The notes under the pieces were generated by a model, which saw only the letters and a list, made by a program, of their open reading frames with translations, was not told the DNA's origin and did not search any database. From Bacteroides sp. 224 (GTDB taxonomy: Bacteria > Bacteroidota > Bacteroidia > Bacteroidales > Bacteroidaceae): DNA of 33,264 nt. Shown here piece after piece: positions 25,101-33,197 of this stretch (its first letter is position 1; the number at the start of each line of letters is the position of its first letter). Location: positions 1 to 33,264 of the forward strand of contig NZ_QVMK01000035.1 in NCBI RefSeq assembly GCF_010500995.1, given 5' to 3'. The position numbers and the translations under genes were made by a program.

Positions 25101-26057
25101 TTAAAGTTCTGCTATTTCTTCTGCGGATAGTCCTGTAGCATTTGAGATCATCTCGGTCGTAGCTCCAATCTGTTTTAGATTTCGTGCAATAGTACGTTTT
25201 TCTTCTTCTCTTCCTTTTTCTATGCCTTTTTCTATGCCTTTTTCTATACCTTTCTCTATACCTTTTTCTATACCTTTTTTCATTCCTTTCCTCTCCGCAC
25301 TATTAACACGTGTTATTTCTGTTCTGATTACATCCCAGAAATCATCATATCCCAACAGTTGTGCATCGGTAAAGGCAGACTCTTCCAATGCGGTAACGGC
25401 TTTCTTTACCTCCGGGTTTTCCAATAGTTCTTGGGGAACTTCGCGTGTTTCTTCGCTTATTTCGGTGAGGTAGCGCAGCCATAACACCTGCATTCTTTTT
25501 GCTTGGTAGGCTCGTGAGGCAAATTTGGGGAGTTCTATGAATATCAGATGTAGTCCATCTATCACTTTTTCGGTATGCTCCACATGTACCATTTTATAGT
25601 AATGGTAGTATCCATCCAATTCGGGTTCGAAAATTTCGTTTATCAGGTTAAGCGAATAGACAGGTTGCAGAAGTTTGTATTCTTCTTTCTTTCCCAGTTG
25701 CCGGACGTATGCTTTCGATGCATTGAATAGTACGCGTTGTTGATATTCCGGCGACCAAATCATTTGCATTTCCACAATAAAAAGCCTTCCTTTCCGATCT
25801 TTGCAGCGCACATCTACAATGCTGTTTTTTCTCAGTGGATGATCAGGCACTATCTCCGGCGATAGGTATTCAATGTCGGTTATTTCTTCTCCTTCATTCA
25901 GAGGTAACAGGGCATTGAGGAAACTCATCACCAAATCGGGATGTTCGCCAAATACACGTTTGAATGTCAGGTCTGCTTTTGGATCAAGATATCTCATGTA
26001 TGGGTCGTTTTTTGGTTTAATGGGAACTTTATTACAAATATACATATTTTTCTCCAT
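25101..26057 (-). CDS. Rpn/PDDEXK-family transposase-like nuclease (318 aa)
   Basis: Belongs to the Rpn/YhgA-like PD-(D/E)xK family. Members cut DNA and are linked to RecA-independent recombination, though most are uncharacterised. YLDPKADLTFKRVFGEHPDL opens the core (about 24-43), and D...E-x-Q appears as VDVRCKDRKGRLFIVEMQM (about 82-100). The usual start would be MRYLDPK at residue 21 (25997); the first 20 residues may be untranslated. Near the C-terminus five GIEK-type repeats (about 259-285) come from a 12-bp tandem repeat. It follows the tra-operon lipoprotein gene by 20 bp on the same strand, so it seems to have landed in, or ended, that operon. Confidence 0.85.
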   Translation of the reverse strand: MEKNMYICNKVPIKPKNDPYMRYLDPKADLTFKRVFGEHPDLVMSFLNALLPLNEGEEITDIEYLSPEIVPDHPLRKNSIVDVRCKDRKGRLFIVEMQMIWSPEYQQRVLFNASKAYVRQLGKKEEYKLLQPVYSLNLINEIFEPELDGYYHYYKMVHVEHTEKVIDGLHLIFIELPKFASRAYQAKRMQVLWLRYLTEISEETREVPQELLENPEVKKAVTALEESAFTDAQLLGYDDFWDVIRTEITRVNSAERKGMKKGIEKGIEKGIEKGIEKGIEKGREEEKRTIARNLKQIGATTEMISNATGLSAEEIAEL

Positions 26058-26077
26058 TTATGAAGTAGTTATTGCTA

Positions 26078-26350
26078 TTATCTTTTTGATTCGGCTTTTA
26101 TAGGATGTAAAGCTACCAATTCTTCCTCCGTGGCATCCTTCGGATTCGCATAAATCCCGATAGAGGTCAACGTTTCCATTTCCTGCGTTGACAAGCCTTC
26201 GAAACTCACTTCAAAAGAGCGTTTGGCGTTATCCCAATTTTCCCTTGTCTTTTCGGCTGTCTGTTGGGCTTCCAGTGAGTGCTGTGTTTGGGTTTGCCTA
26301 CTACAGGCTGACAACAACAATGTTCCAATTAAAATAAATAGATACTGCAT
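26078..26350 (-). CDS. Small lipoprotein (90 aa) after the traF-like gene
   Basis: A signal peptide with lipobox LLLSAC, lipidated Cys16 (MQYLFILIGTLLLSAC). The rest is a helical hydrophilic domain (TAEKTRENWDNAKRSFEVSF, then a conserved-looking ALHPIKAESKR end). It is the third gene after the DUF4134 pair and starts 18 bp after the traF-like stop, in the same operon. It would be anchored in the periplasm or outer membrane and may serve the mating channel, but I do not recognise a family. Confidence 0.7.
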   Translation of the reverse strand: MQYLFILIGTLLLSACSRQTQTQHSLEAQQTAEKTRENWDNAKRSFEVSFEGLSTQEMETLTSIGIYANPKDATEEELVALHPIKAESKR

Positions 26351-26368
26351 TTTGGTTTTCGAATATTA

Positions 26369-26674
26369 TTACACTCTTTTTGAATTGGCGTAAATAAATA
26401 CCCCCTTATTGCTTTTCTTACTATGCAGCCCTTTTTTCTGTTTGATGAAGATAAAAGCCGCACCTGTACCCAGCGCAAAAACCAATGTAATCAGACCCGC
26501 AAGAAATCCAATCAGACAGTAGGCTACGATGAAGCCAATAATGGCTCCACCGATAGCACCTGCTGCCCAATAGATGTAGCGGCCCTGGACTCCCATGAAT
26601 TCAAGAGGCTTTTGCAGCCCCTTGAACAACGGGTATTCTGCATACCGGTCATCGGAGTTAGAGTCAGTGCCCAT
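26369..26674 (-). CDS. traF: DUF4133/TraF-like conjugation protein (101 aa)
   Basis: Matches DUF4133 (TraF of Bacteroidetes conjugative transposons), corresponding in position to VirB3 of type IV secretion. Pattern: YPLFKGLQKPLEFMGVQGRY, then two hydrophobic helices at about 35-55 and 58-77, and a basic C-terminal tail with FIKQKKGLHSKKSNKGVF. It starts 6 bp after the traE-like stop. The gene is complete. In known operons the VirB4-like TraG follows; here it does not. Confidence 0.85.
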   Translation of the reverse strand: MGTDSNSDDRYAEYPLFKGLQKPLEFMGVQGRYIYWAAGAIGGAIIGFIVAYCLIGFLAGLITLVFALGTGAAFIFIKQKKGLHSKKSNKGVFIYANSKRV

Positions 26675-26680
26675 TACAGT

Positions 26681-26790
26681 TTAACTACTTACACCAAAGA
26701 ACAAAGGCAATGCCTGTGCAGCTGCCACAAGGAAAATACAAGCTCCTACAATCATCATGATGGACTTCTTGACATCTTGTTCTTCGTTGT
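26681..26790 (-). CDS. traE: traE-like gene, 3' exon (after the group II intron)
   Basis: Encodes the C-terminal 36 residues of the DUF4134 protein whose 5' exon is at 29377-29632: (N)NEEQDVKKSIMMIVGACIF, then ending ALPLFFGVSS. The intron ends CGAGCTCAC at 26791. With this boundary the spliced message reads ...YIKM-NNEEQDVKK in frame, for a 121-aa product. The neighbouring paralogue (29708-30040) has ...YIKMNVGEEGVTKE at the same place, which supports the joint. Confidence 0.85.
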
Positions 26791-29376
26791 GTGAGCTCGA
26801 GATGTGGCGCCTTACCACCTTGCGGTTGGCAGGTTTCCACAAATCTGCTCCCGAACCGGACGTACATGTCTCCACGTATCCGGCTCTCCAGTAAACCATC
26901 ACTGTATTCATTTTGCCTTTATTATTTTTGTAAAACAATCACTACATACCGCTAAAGACTTACGATTTATTTCAAGCATCTTTTTGCCCCATAGAGTACG
27001 CTCCGAAAGATTTTTCATCGCCCTCGCATGGTACATTAATAATGCTCCCTCTTTACCACAGAGTTCGCAGTTCCCTTTTCTCAATCTCTCAGTAAGAGTT
27101 GGATGAGGAAGAACTTCTCCTATGGTGTCCGATTCGTATCTCTTTTTGGTTATTCTTGCAAAGCCATCATGGTAGAGCGTCACACTATGATGTTTCCCAT
27201 CCTTACCATTGTAATGAATGGTAAATACACCATTATGCTGATACTTACCCTTAACTTTACTTACTGATAGATTAAGTTTCTGGGCCAATGTATGGCATAG
27301 ACTATATTCCATTATGTAAGCATACTTTGCACACCACCAGGAAGAGTTGTTAGCGATACAATAGTAGTTGTAGAATCCACGGATTTCAGAATTTACCTGC
27401 ATAAGGATTTCATGCGGTTTCTTGGAAAATAACTTCCCACGTGCTTTAGACTTCCAAACCGTTTTGCCGTTTTCTATTTTATATTTAACAGCATCGTGTT
27501 TTTCAAGAGCTTTCTTCACATGGTCGGCACTTACCAGAAGCTGCACTTTACCTTTATGATTTCTTTGCAGGATTCCCCTTGCATTTCGTTGCATTACCTC
27601 AGAACTTCTTACCGTAATATCAAATCCAAGGAATTTGGCGATGTCCTTACCGTGGGTTATCAGAGTCTTTTCCGGTGAAAGTTCAAGGTGGAGGGTATCA
27701 CGCATGAAATTTGTGATGTCCGCTTTGATAATTTCACATTCTATTTTTGTTCCAATAACACCAATAAGAAAATCATCCGCATATCTTGTATACACAATAC
27801 GGCGGTAGTTTTCATCAGTGGGCAATCCATGCTCCGTGCGTCTCATTTCTGCTTGCAAAGAAGTTATCTTTTCTTGTAGAGCAGTACGTTTACATTCATC
27901 TGTCTCTTTGAGAAGCCGCCCCTTGGCCCAACTAAGCTTATTGTTGAGCTTATAATAGGCAGGATTGATTCTCCTACAATTACCCTTGTCGAATTTTGTG
28001 GCGTAATCAACCATATAACGGTCAAGGTTGTCAAGGTATATGTTGGCAAGAATTGGTGAAATAATGCCACCTTGAGGAGTACCCGTAACCGATTCATGAA
28101 AGGTCCAGTCTTCAATATATCCTGCATTGAGAAATTTCCGAATCAGTCGGAGGAACCGCTCGTCTGAGATTCTTTTTCGTAAGGTTCCGATGAGTACATC
28201 ATGGTCGATATTGTCAAAGAAACCTTTGATATCTCCCTCAATGAACCATTTAGCCCCTGTGAACGTCTTTTGAATCTGAGTCAGTGCTGTATGGCAACTT
28301 TTGTATGGTCTGAAGCCATGCGAACGGTCGCTGAACGTCCCCTCATATATAGCTTGTAGAATCATACGGATAACCTCTTGCACTAATTTATCAATCCACG
28401 CGGGAATCCCAAGTGGGCGAAGTTTCCCATTCTTTTTCGGAATGTAAGTTCTTCTGGCAGGATAGGGTTGGTAGGTCTCGTTTTTGAGACACTCAATGAC
28501 GTATCTTATCTTCTGAATGTTCATGCCATTAATTGTATCGCCATCGGTGCCGGGAGTAAGATTCCCTGCTTTATTACCGAGGCGTTGATACGCATAATGG
28601 TAGATGTCCTCATTGAATAGGATACGATAAAGGCGTTCGAACGTATAGCTCGAATCTTTGCTGTGTGAATACAGCGTGTCGAGTATTATCTGTGGATTTC
28701 TCATATGTCTCTCACATATTTCACTTTTAATACTTGACGGTTCACCTGCTCCCCTTCGCCATGTACACGGCTTTCCCGTGCTCGGACTACTATGGGAGCT
28801 CCGTTGGCTGAAATCCATATAGAGGACAGAGCCGTCACTCTTCCTCCTATCCACCCGGAAAGAATCCCTTTGTGGAAAGATTTTACAACCAATCTCCGTT
28901 TAGTCTTACAATAACTATTGGCACGGCATATTGTCGGATGCGACTTACGTTCGTTTATCCGCTTATTGCGGTCGCGTTGGAGTCCGTTTTGTGCCTGCGA
29001 CACAAATGAACATTGCGCAGGTACTCCAATACAACGTATATAACTGCTTTCCGTTGTAGCCACATCATAGACCGCTGAACTATCGTTCAACCAATCAGGC
29101 TTCATCCTCATATATGCCTTTTCCCCTTGCACCTTCGTCACGGCTTTGCAGTTCACCGACTGGGTGCTTTCCTTGCATGCTATTGTCCCATTGCAGGTAA
29201 GCTTGGTGGGGATAAGTTCTATGTTGAAAATCATATAATTACACATGACGTTGAAGCCTGTTAACTGTAAATTAACAAGTCCAGCATGAATAATATGTAT
29301 TTCTTTTCTCAACATTTAAACGCTAACTTAATCTATTGCTAATTAGATATTTACTGTAAAACCAATACGGACGCAC
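26791..29376 (-). mobile_element. Group II intron in sense orientation inside the traE-like gene
   Basis: Minus strand, 2,586 nt, from GTGCG at 29376 to CTCAC at 26791. Domain V is the 34-nt segment at 26853-26886 (GAGCCGGATA...CGTCCGGTTC, AGC triad) and domain VI follows. It encodes an RT with HNH domain at 26908-28704. It lies in the same direction as the gene, so splicing can give functional mRNA, with exons restored exactly (ATGA^ACAACG). A 3' end a few bases away is possible. Confidence 0.85.
26908..28704 (-). CDS. ltrA: Group II intron reverse transcriptase/maturase with HNH endonuclease
   Basis: About 598 aa counted from MRNPQIILDTL (28704); the longer frame from 28854 would begin inside the intron's structured RNA. 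RT blocks: RPLGIPAWIDK near 96, SHGFRPYKSCHTA near 128, GDIKGFFDNIDHD near 157, GTPQGGIISPILAN near 208 and YADD at 308-311. An insertion of about 80 residues lies before YADD. The maturase region and then an HNH-like zinc site follow: CELCGKEGA...MYHARAMKNL...LAVCSDC at about 548-590. The endonuclease would nick the target's second strand during retrohoming. The frame is intact, so the element should be mobile and able to help its own splicing. Confidence 0.92.
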   Translation of the reverse strand: MRNPQIILDTLYSHSKDSSYTFERLYRILFNEDIYHYAYQRLGNKAGNLTPGTDGDTINGMNIQKIRYVIECLKNETYQPYPARRTYIPKKNGKLRPLGIPAWIDKLVQEVIRMILQAIYEGTFSDRSHGFRPYKSCHTALTQIQKTFTGAKWFIEGDIKGFFDNIDHDVLIGTLRKRISDERFLRLIRKFLNAGYIEDWTFHESVTGTPQGGIISPILANIYLDNLDRYMVDYATKFDKGNCRRINPAYYKLNNKLSWAKGRLLKETDECKRTALQEKITSLQAEMRRTEHGLPTDENYRRIVYTRYADDFLIGVIGTKIECEIIKADITNFMRDTLHLELSPEKTLITHGKDIAKFLGFDITVRSSEVMQRNARGILQRNHKGKVQLLVSADHVKKALEKHDAVKYKIENGKTVWKSKARGKLFSKKPHEILMQVNSEIRGFYNYYCIANNSSWWCAKYAYIMEYSLCHTLAQKLNLSVSKVKGKYQHNGVFTIHYNGKDGKHHSVTLYHDGFARITKKRYESDTIGEVLPHPTLTERLRKGNCELCGKEGALLMYHARAMKNLSERTLWGKKMLEINRKSLAVCSDCFTKIIKAK

Positions 29377-29632
29377 TCATCTTTATATACACGGAAATAG
29401 CCCCAACTACCGCTACAACACCTGCAATAGCATAACAAAGTTTGACCACATACGGCACATACTTGGCTATTTCCGAAGTCACAGTACCAAGGGCTGTGGT
29501 ACCCGCAGAATAGTCGCCTGCCGCGTTCTGCGCCATCACTGCCGTTGTTCCGACAAGCAACATGAGAGACATCATCTTGATTCTCTCGGAAGAGCAAATA
29601 CCCTTCATAAATTTCTTGAATTTCTGAATCAT
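29377..29632 (-). CDS. traE: traE-like DUF4134 conjugation protein, 5' exon
   Basis: ATG at 29632. Encodes a signal-like segment (MMSLMLLVGTTAVMAQNAAG), then the DUF4134 core with a hydrophobic helix (YVPYVVKLCYAIAGVVAVVGAIS) and VYIKM, after which the intron starts at 29376. With the exon at 26681-26790 the product is 121 aa with the two-helix form of TraE, a VirB2/pilin-like membrane protein of the mating channel. The upstream neighbour is a second DUF4134 gene; duplicated traE-like genes are usual in these operons. Confidence 0.88.
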
Positions 29633-29707
29633 TTGTTTACATTAATAATTAATACACGGTTTTTACTCTTCTGCGCAGTTGAGTGTTTTTAGAAACTATT
29701 TTGAATT

Positions 29708-30040
29708 TTATATCTGATATCCGAAGAAGGAAGGAAATAGGATGGAGGCACTAATCATGAAGATACAGGCACCTACCAGAAAGAGTATTTCTTTCGTAAC
29801 TCCCTCTTCCCCGACATTCATTTTGATGTAAATCTGAAAACTTGCTATTATCACTACGATAGCAGCGATAGCATAACCTAAGTAAAGCACGTAGAGCATC
29901 ATCGTTACCACATAATCATGCATCAAGGCCAATGCATCGACTCCCCAGCTATAATCCACACCACCGCTTTTGGCGAGTGCAAACTGAGCCGAAAACAAAC
30001 TGGTGAAAACCCCAAAAGACCTAAGTATTTTAGATTGCAT
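29708..30040 (-). CDS. traE: DUF4134/TraE-like conjugation protein, first paralogue (110 aa)
   Basis: A DUF4134 membrane protein: signal-like start (ILRSFGVFTSLFSAQFALAK), hydrophobic helix at about 38-65 (VVTMMLYVLYLGYAIAAIVV), then IYIKMNVGEEGVTKE and a second helix (EILFLVGACIFMISASIL). It is uninterrupted, unlike its paralogue downstream. Its start overlaps the stop of the upstream gene by 11 bp, indicating one operon. Expected place: inner membrane, pilin-like part of the transfer channel. Confidence 0.85.
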   Translation of the reverse strand: MQSKILRSFGVFTSLFSAQFALAKSGGVDYSWGVDALALMHDYVVTMMLYVLYLGYAIAAIVVIIASFQIYIKMNVGEEGVTKEILFLVGACIFMISASILFPSFFGYQI

Positions 30041-30569
30041 CTCTAATCTCCGATTTGTTGTTTTCTGACTTCTCGTTATCCGAAGCCTTCACTTCTTTAA
30101 GTCCCTTATCCTGACGTTGGTTATCGAAAAGGATAACCTGCTGATTGATAAGATAGTCCTCGAACTCTTTTTCATCCATAACAACTTCACTCTGAATATC
30201 CCCTTCAATCATATTCCGGCGGATAGTATCAACCTGCTCTTCAGTTTTACTTTTTTCAGTCATTCCACTTTGGGTGGCTGTTTCACTCTGGTAAGAATCA
30301 TCATTCTCCTTTTCCTCTTCCCCCTGTTCTCTGAGTGGATTCACTTCCGAAAGATCTTCAAGGCTCTTTTGTGCCCCTATAACAAATCCGTCTCCATCTT
30401 CTGTTACAGGAATGGGGTCTTCTATTTCCGTCATAGTACCCACATCGAAAATCTCTTCCGTGTCATTCTCCTGACCCTTTTTACCGTACAGGTCTCGACT
30501 GATATTTACGCCATAGTAAATGATATATGCTATGGTTAATACAATGGCAAATATTGCAAATGGACTCAT
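30030..30569 (-). CDS. First tra-operon gene: single-pass acidic membrane protein (179 aa)
   Basis: An N-terminal membrane helix at about residues 3-20 (PFAIFAIVLTIAYIIYYGV) is followed by a very acidic, Gln/Ser/Glu-rich, probably disordered cytoplasmic or periplasmic part, and a short C-terminal helix region (MDEKEFEDYLINQQVILF, about 131-148). No domain is recognised. It is the first gene after the AGTATGAT promoter and overlaps the first DUF4134 gene, so it is likely an accessory of the mating channel or coupling process; proteins of this form sit in this place in related operons (recollection). Confidence 0.75.
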   Translation of the reverse strand: MSPFAIFAIVLTIAYIIYYGVNISRDLYGKKGQENDTEEIFDVGTMTEIEDPIPVTEDGDGFVIGAQKSLEDLSEVNPLREQGEEEKENDDSYQSETATQSGMTEKSKTEEQVDTIRRNMIEGDIQSEVVMDEKEFEDYLINQQVILFDNQRQDKGLKEVKASDNEKSENNKSEIRDAI

Positions 30570-30601
30570 GTTATTAATCTGTTTTTGTTCGATTTCGGCT
30601 G

Positions 30602-30707
30602 CAAATGAATGATGAAAAATGACGAAAAAAATCAGAATCTATTTGGAAAGCTTCCGTTTTTAACCTGTATTCCATTTTTAAATAAAAATCATACCTACAA
30701 TCATACT
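30602..30707 (-). promoter_or_regulatory. tra-operon promoter with AGTATGAT direct repeat
   Basis: On the minus strand AGTATGAT (30707-30700) and GGTATGAT (30695-30688) repeat with a 12-bp period. CAGGTTAAA follows, and a -7-like box TTCATTTG is at 30609-30602, 33 bp before the ATG. This matches the region before ompA in repeat sequence, repeat period, position of CAGGTTAAA and distance (79 bp against 78) to the -7-like box. Confidence 0.6.
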
Positions 30708-30720
30708 CAAGAAAAGAATT

Positions 30721-30798
30721 CTACAGTCTTCTTTCATCAGGGAGTAACAGTTGTTCCAATTTCTGTTTCTTGTTTCCAGTAGCCAATACTCCCTTCAT
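30721..30798 (-). CDS. Possible 25-aa leader peptide before the tra promoter
   Basis: MKGVLATGNKKQ to DERRL, stop at 30721, 14 bp before the AGTATGAT repeat. A TACCTTTG -7 box at 30853-30846 on the minus strand could start its transcript. Basic and hydrophilic; it could be a leader or remnant. A longer frame from 30960 exists but has no support. Confidence 0.25.
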   Translation of the reverse strand: MKGVLATGNKKQKLEQLLLPDERRL

Positions 30799-31019
30799 GC
30801 GAAAAGGTAGAATAAGTTGATGCAGATGGCTAACTTGTTGCGTGCGCAAAGGTAAAATCGGGTTTTGCTGATCTGAACAAATTTTTCGTATCACAATCTC
30901 CACGCTTTCAGGTAGTATTCTGCTAAAAATTTGCTCCTGCAAAACACCTCTCCTTTGCAAAGCCCACGAAACAAGTCAGTCGCTCAACTCATTCGCCGCA
31001 TAAAAAAAAGGTCGTGATT

Positions 31020-31139
31020 ATGAAAACAAGAACAGAAATATCAATACGAAACAATATCGTTGCTAATCTATTCTCGCATAAAATCTTCAATGCAGTAAGA
31101 ATTATGACGACAAGAATTAACATTAAAAAGACAATATAA
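31020..31139 (+). CDS. Small protein (39 aa) coupled to the following gene
   Basis: MKTRTEISIRNN to TRINIKKTI; its TAA shares one A with the ATG of the next gene (31139), the form of translational coupling. Basic, no signal. Function unknown; the overlap is the main evidence that it is translated. Confidence 0.45.
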   Translation: MKTRTEISIRNNIVANLFSHKIFNAVRIMTTRINIKKTI

Positions 31140-31759
31140 TGGCACAGGAGAAAATGGACGATTGGATGCAAGAAGCAAAAGACCTTGCAAAAGCAGAACG
31201 GGAACTGAAAATTGAGCATTGGGTATATATCTCCTTTGAAATCCGCAACCCCGACAGAAGTCGGGAGGTTCTTCATACGATAGACATACCCCGTGACATA
31301 TTAGACCGTTGGCGGTGGCTGATAAACTGGCGAAAGGCTAAGTTAATATGTAAGTACCCACGAAAGAACATAGACCTATTGTTTTGCTATTACGACAAGC
31401 GAACAGGCTTACATACGGGTTTTGACTTTATATTGGGAAAAGTAGCTTCGGCAAAGGCATAGATAACCAAAGTCGAAAGAGCTATTGCCCGATATATCGA
31501 CTACAATGAATGTAATAATCTGTTTTTCAATATAGAAACGGATGAGCAATTACAAAAGGCATACAGCAAATTAGAACAAAAGAAAGAAAATTATCAAATA
31601 TTATATGCAATGTTACAGGAAGAAGTAAAAAATCACAGGGAAAACAGTGACAAATTCAAGCTATTTATCGGTTTCAAAAAGTTGGGGGAGTTTTCCTCTA
31701 TCTTGGAAGCAAAACAATATGCAGCCAAACAGGACAGACAGGCAGATTCAGCTTGTTAG
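31139..31759 (+). pseudogene. Unknown coiled-coil protein (206 codons) with an in-frame amber codon
   Basis: Starts MAQEKMDDWMQEAKDLAKAE. Codon 108 is TAG (31460-31462), between ...KVASAKA and ITKVERAIARYIDY..., after which the same frame continues as coding-like sequence for 98 more codons to a TAG at 31757-31759. The second half is a long charged helix (ETDEQLQKAYSKLEQKKENY). A single CAG-to-TAG change would explain it. The first half (107 aa) may still be made; an amber suppressor or read-through cannot be excluded. Divergent from the tra operon. Function unknown. Confidence 0.7.
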
Positions 31760-31793
31760 GAGACAAGTACTATGATTCTTGGTATATTTCTCA

Positions 31794-31943
31794 ATGGGAT
31801 ATAAAAAAAGGAAGAAAAAGAAACATAAACACGGGCGGTTTTTTCGCTCGGCTTCTTCTTTCATGAACCAACTGCACACCCCTTTTTATGGATACCGGAC
31901 GATGAAAACACCGCCCGATACACCCGATACTTTTGTCTGTTAG
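31794..31943 (+). CDS. Possible small basic protein (49 aa)
   Basis: MGYKKRKKKKHKHGRFFRSA, then MNQLHTPFYGYRTMKTPPDT to the stop at 31943. Strongly basic N-terminus. The frame is compact and follows the amber-bearing gene by 34 bp. It may be real or chance; I know no family. Confidence 0.3.
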   Translation: MGYKKRKKKKHKHGRFFRSASSFMNQLHTPFYGYRTMKTPPDTPDTFVC

Positions 31944-31967
31944 CAAAAGCCTTCCCTAAGAAAAACT

Positions 31968-33197
31968 TTATCGATGAAGTCCTTCCTGCCGGGACATTCC
32001 TGATAATACCTCAATGCGATAAGTAATTTCCTCTTTTATTTGGTGGCTCCAATAGCCATCAATCCCTGCCAGTTGTGCATATCGTGGGTAGTCGCTGACA
32101 GCACTGATTGCCTTTTCTATAAGGGAATCGGCACCTTTTATATTATATTTCTTAGCCATCTCAAGCAAATCTCCACGTTCGATGCCAGCGTTTTTGTTGT
32201 TTATGGTCATGCAATGACGGTTTACATATCCCGGTGCCGACGGATCGACCGAAAATGTGAAATCATACGTGGGAGTAATATGCCATACTCCGTCTTGCTC
32301 CATCATAAAGCTAAAATTCTTATTGTGGTCATCCACATTTCCGCCAAGCACATTCATGGTCATGGACAAAAATAACTGCTGCATTTCCGCCGGTATGATA
32401 CCGATACGACCGGCAGTGTCAAACAGAGACTCATAGCTGTCTGCTGTCGGGTTCATTGCTGCCAAAGTCTGGATATGAATTTTCTCATTTCCCTTGCGAT
32501 CAAACCGCTCGGTAAGAAAATGTACTTCCTTTTCCCCCTCGACAAGCATCGATGGCATCATTTTCACCCCTGCGTCCCGGGCCATCAGGTAATAACTGTA
32601 TTCAATACGGGTTGTTGGTAGATCAAGATGTTCATCAAATTTGATAATCATTGGGGGAAAACCGGGTGCAGGAGCACTTACCTGTCCTGAATAACACTCA
32701 TTCGTTTCTGTATTTACATGGATAATCGCTTTTGCCCTGCGACCACCGGCAGATGTCCCCACCTTGAACAGGCTTTCAATCATCAAATCAGGTTGCATTT
32801 CTGCCTTGAAATCCTTAGCTTCGTTCAGGGCAGCACAGGCAAGCCTGTACAGGTCGGCAATCTCCACTTTGAATGGTTTTTCCATTTCTTCAGCGGCAGG
32901 AGGTATAAACTCCAGCGCTCCCATTCCTCGTCTACCGATGTATGCCAGGCGGTCAAGTGATGACAAGTCACGGGATTTTATATGATGCGCTTTCGCCCAC
33001 TCATTGAATACCCTATTTCCCCAATGATCAGGCAGTGAATCGGCTATAAAAGAGGGCAAACCACCAAAGATTTTATCATCCTCTCCATAAACAGGCAGCC
33101 CAAGCCCAGCGGACACACCATTTATTGGGGCTTTCAATGGAGCGATATCATATCCGCCCTTTATAAACCTGAATTCGGGATAATTTTCTCTTCCTCT
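31968..33197 (-). CDS. hipA: HipA-family kinase, N-terminus incomplete
   Basis: HipA-like toxin kinases phosphorylate glutamyl-tRNA synthetase or related targets. Numbered from the TTG at 33137: GLPSFIADSLPDHWG near 26-40 is the usual HipA start of the core, GTSAGGRRAKA (127-137) is the phosphate-binding loop, NVDDHNKNFSF (267-277) the catalytic D/N site and YDFTFS (291-296) the metal-binding DFxxS motif. All are present. No ATG exists in frame; the frame is open to a TGA at 33198-33200 and reads ENYPEFRFIKGGYDIAP. The first ~50 residues lie in another frame or outside the window, so a frameshift is likely. The HipB partner would be upstream, beyond the edge. Confidence 0.8.
   Translation of the reverse strand, partial: RGRENYPEFRFIKGGYDIAPLKAPINGVSAGLGLPVYGEDDKIFGGLPSFIADSLPDHWGNRVFNEWAKAHHIKSRDLSSLDRLAYIGRRGMGALEFIPPAAEEMEKPFKVEIADLYRLACAALNEAKDFKAEMQPDLMIESLFKVGTSAGGRRAKAIIHVNTETNECYSGQVSAPAPGFPPMIIKFDEHLDLPTTRIEYSYYLMARDAGVKMMPSMLVEGEKEVHFLTERFDRKGNEKIHIQTLAAMNPTADSYESLFDTAGRIGIIPAEMQQLFLSMTMNVLGGNVDDHNKNFSFMMEQDGVWHITPTYDFTFSVDPSAPGYVNRHCMTINNKNAGIERGDLLEMAKKYNIKGADSLIEKAISAVSDYPRYAQLAGIDGYWSHQIKEEITYRIEVLSGMSRQEGLHR

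Noticed and set aside
28705..28854. A 50-residue N-terminal extension of the HNH-bearing RT
   Set aside because: It has a composition unlike RTs and overlaps structured intron RNA; MRNPQIILDTL is the usual kind of start.
31460..31462. TAG recoding (for example an amber-suppressing phage code)
   Set aside because: All other genes in the window use TAG, TAA and TGA normally as stops, so a point mutation is the simpler explanation.
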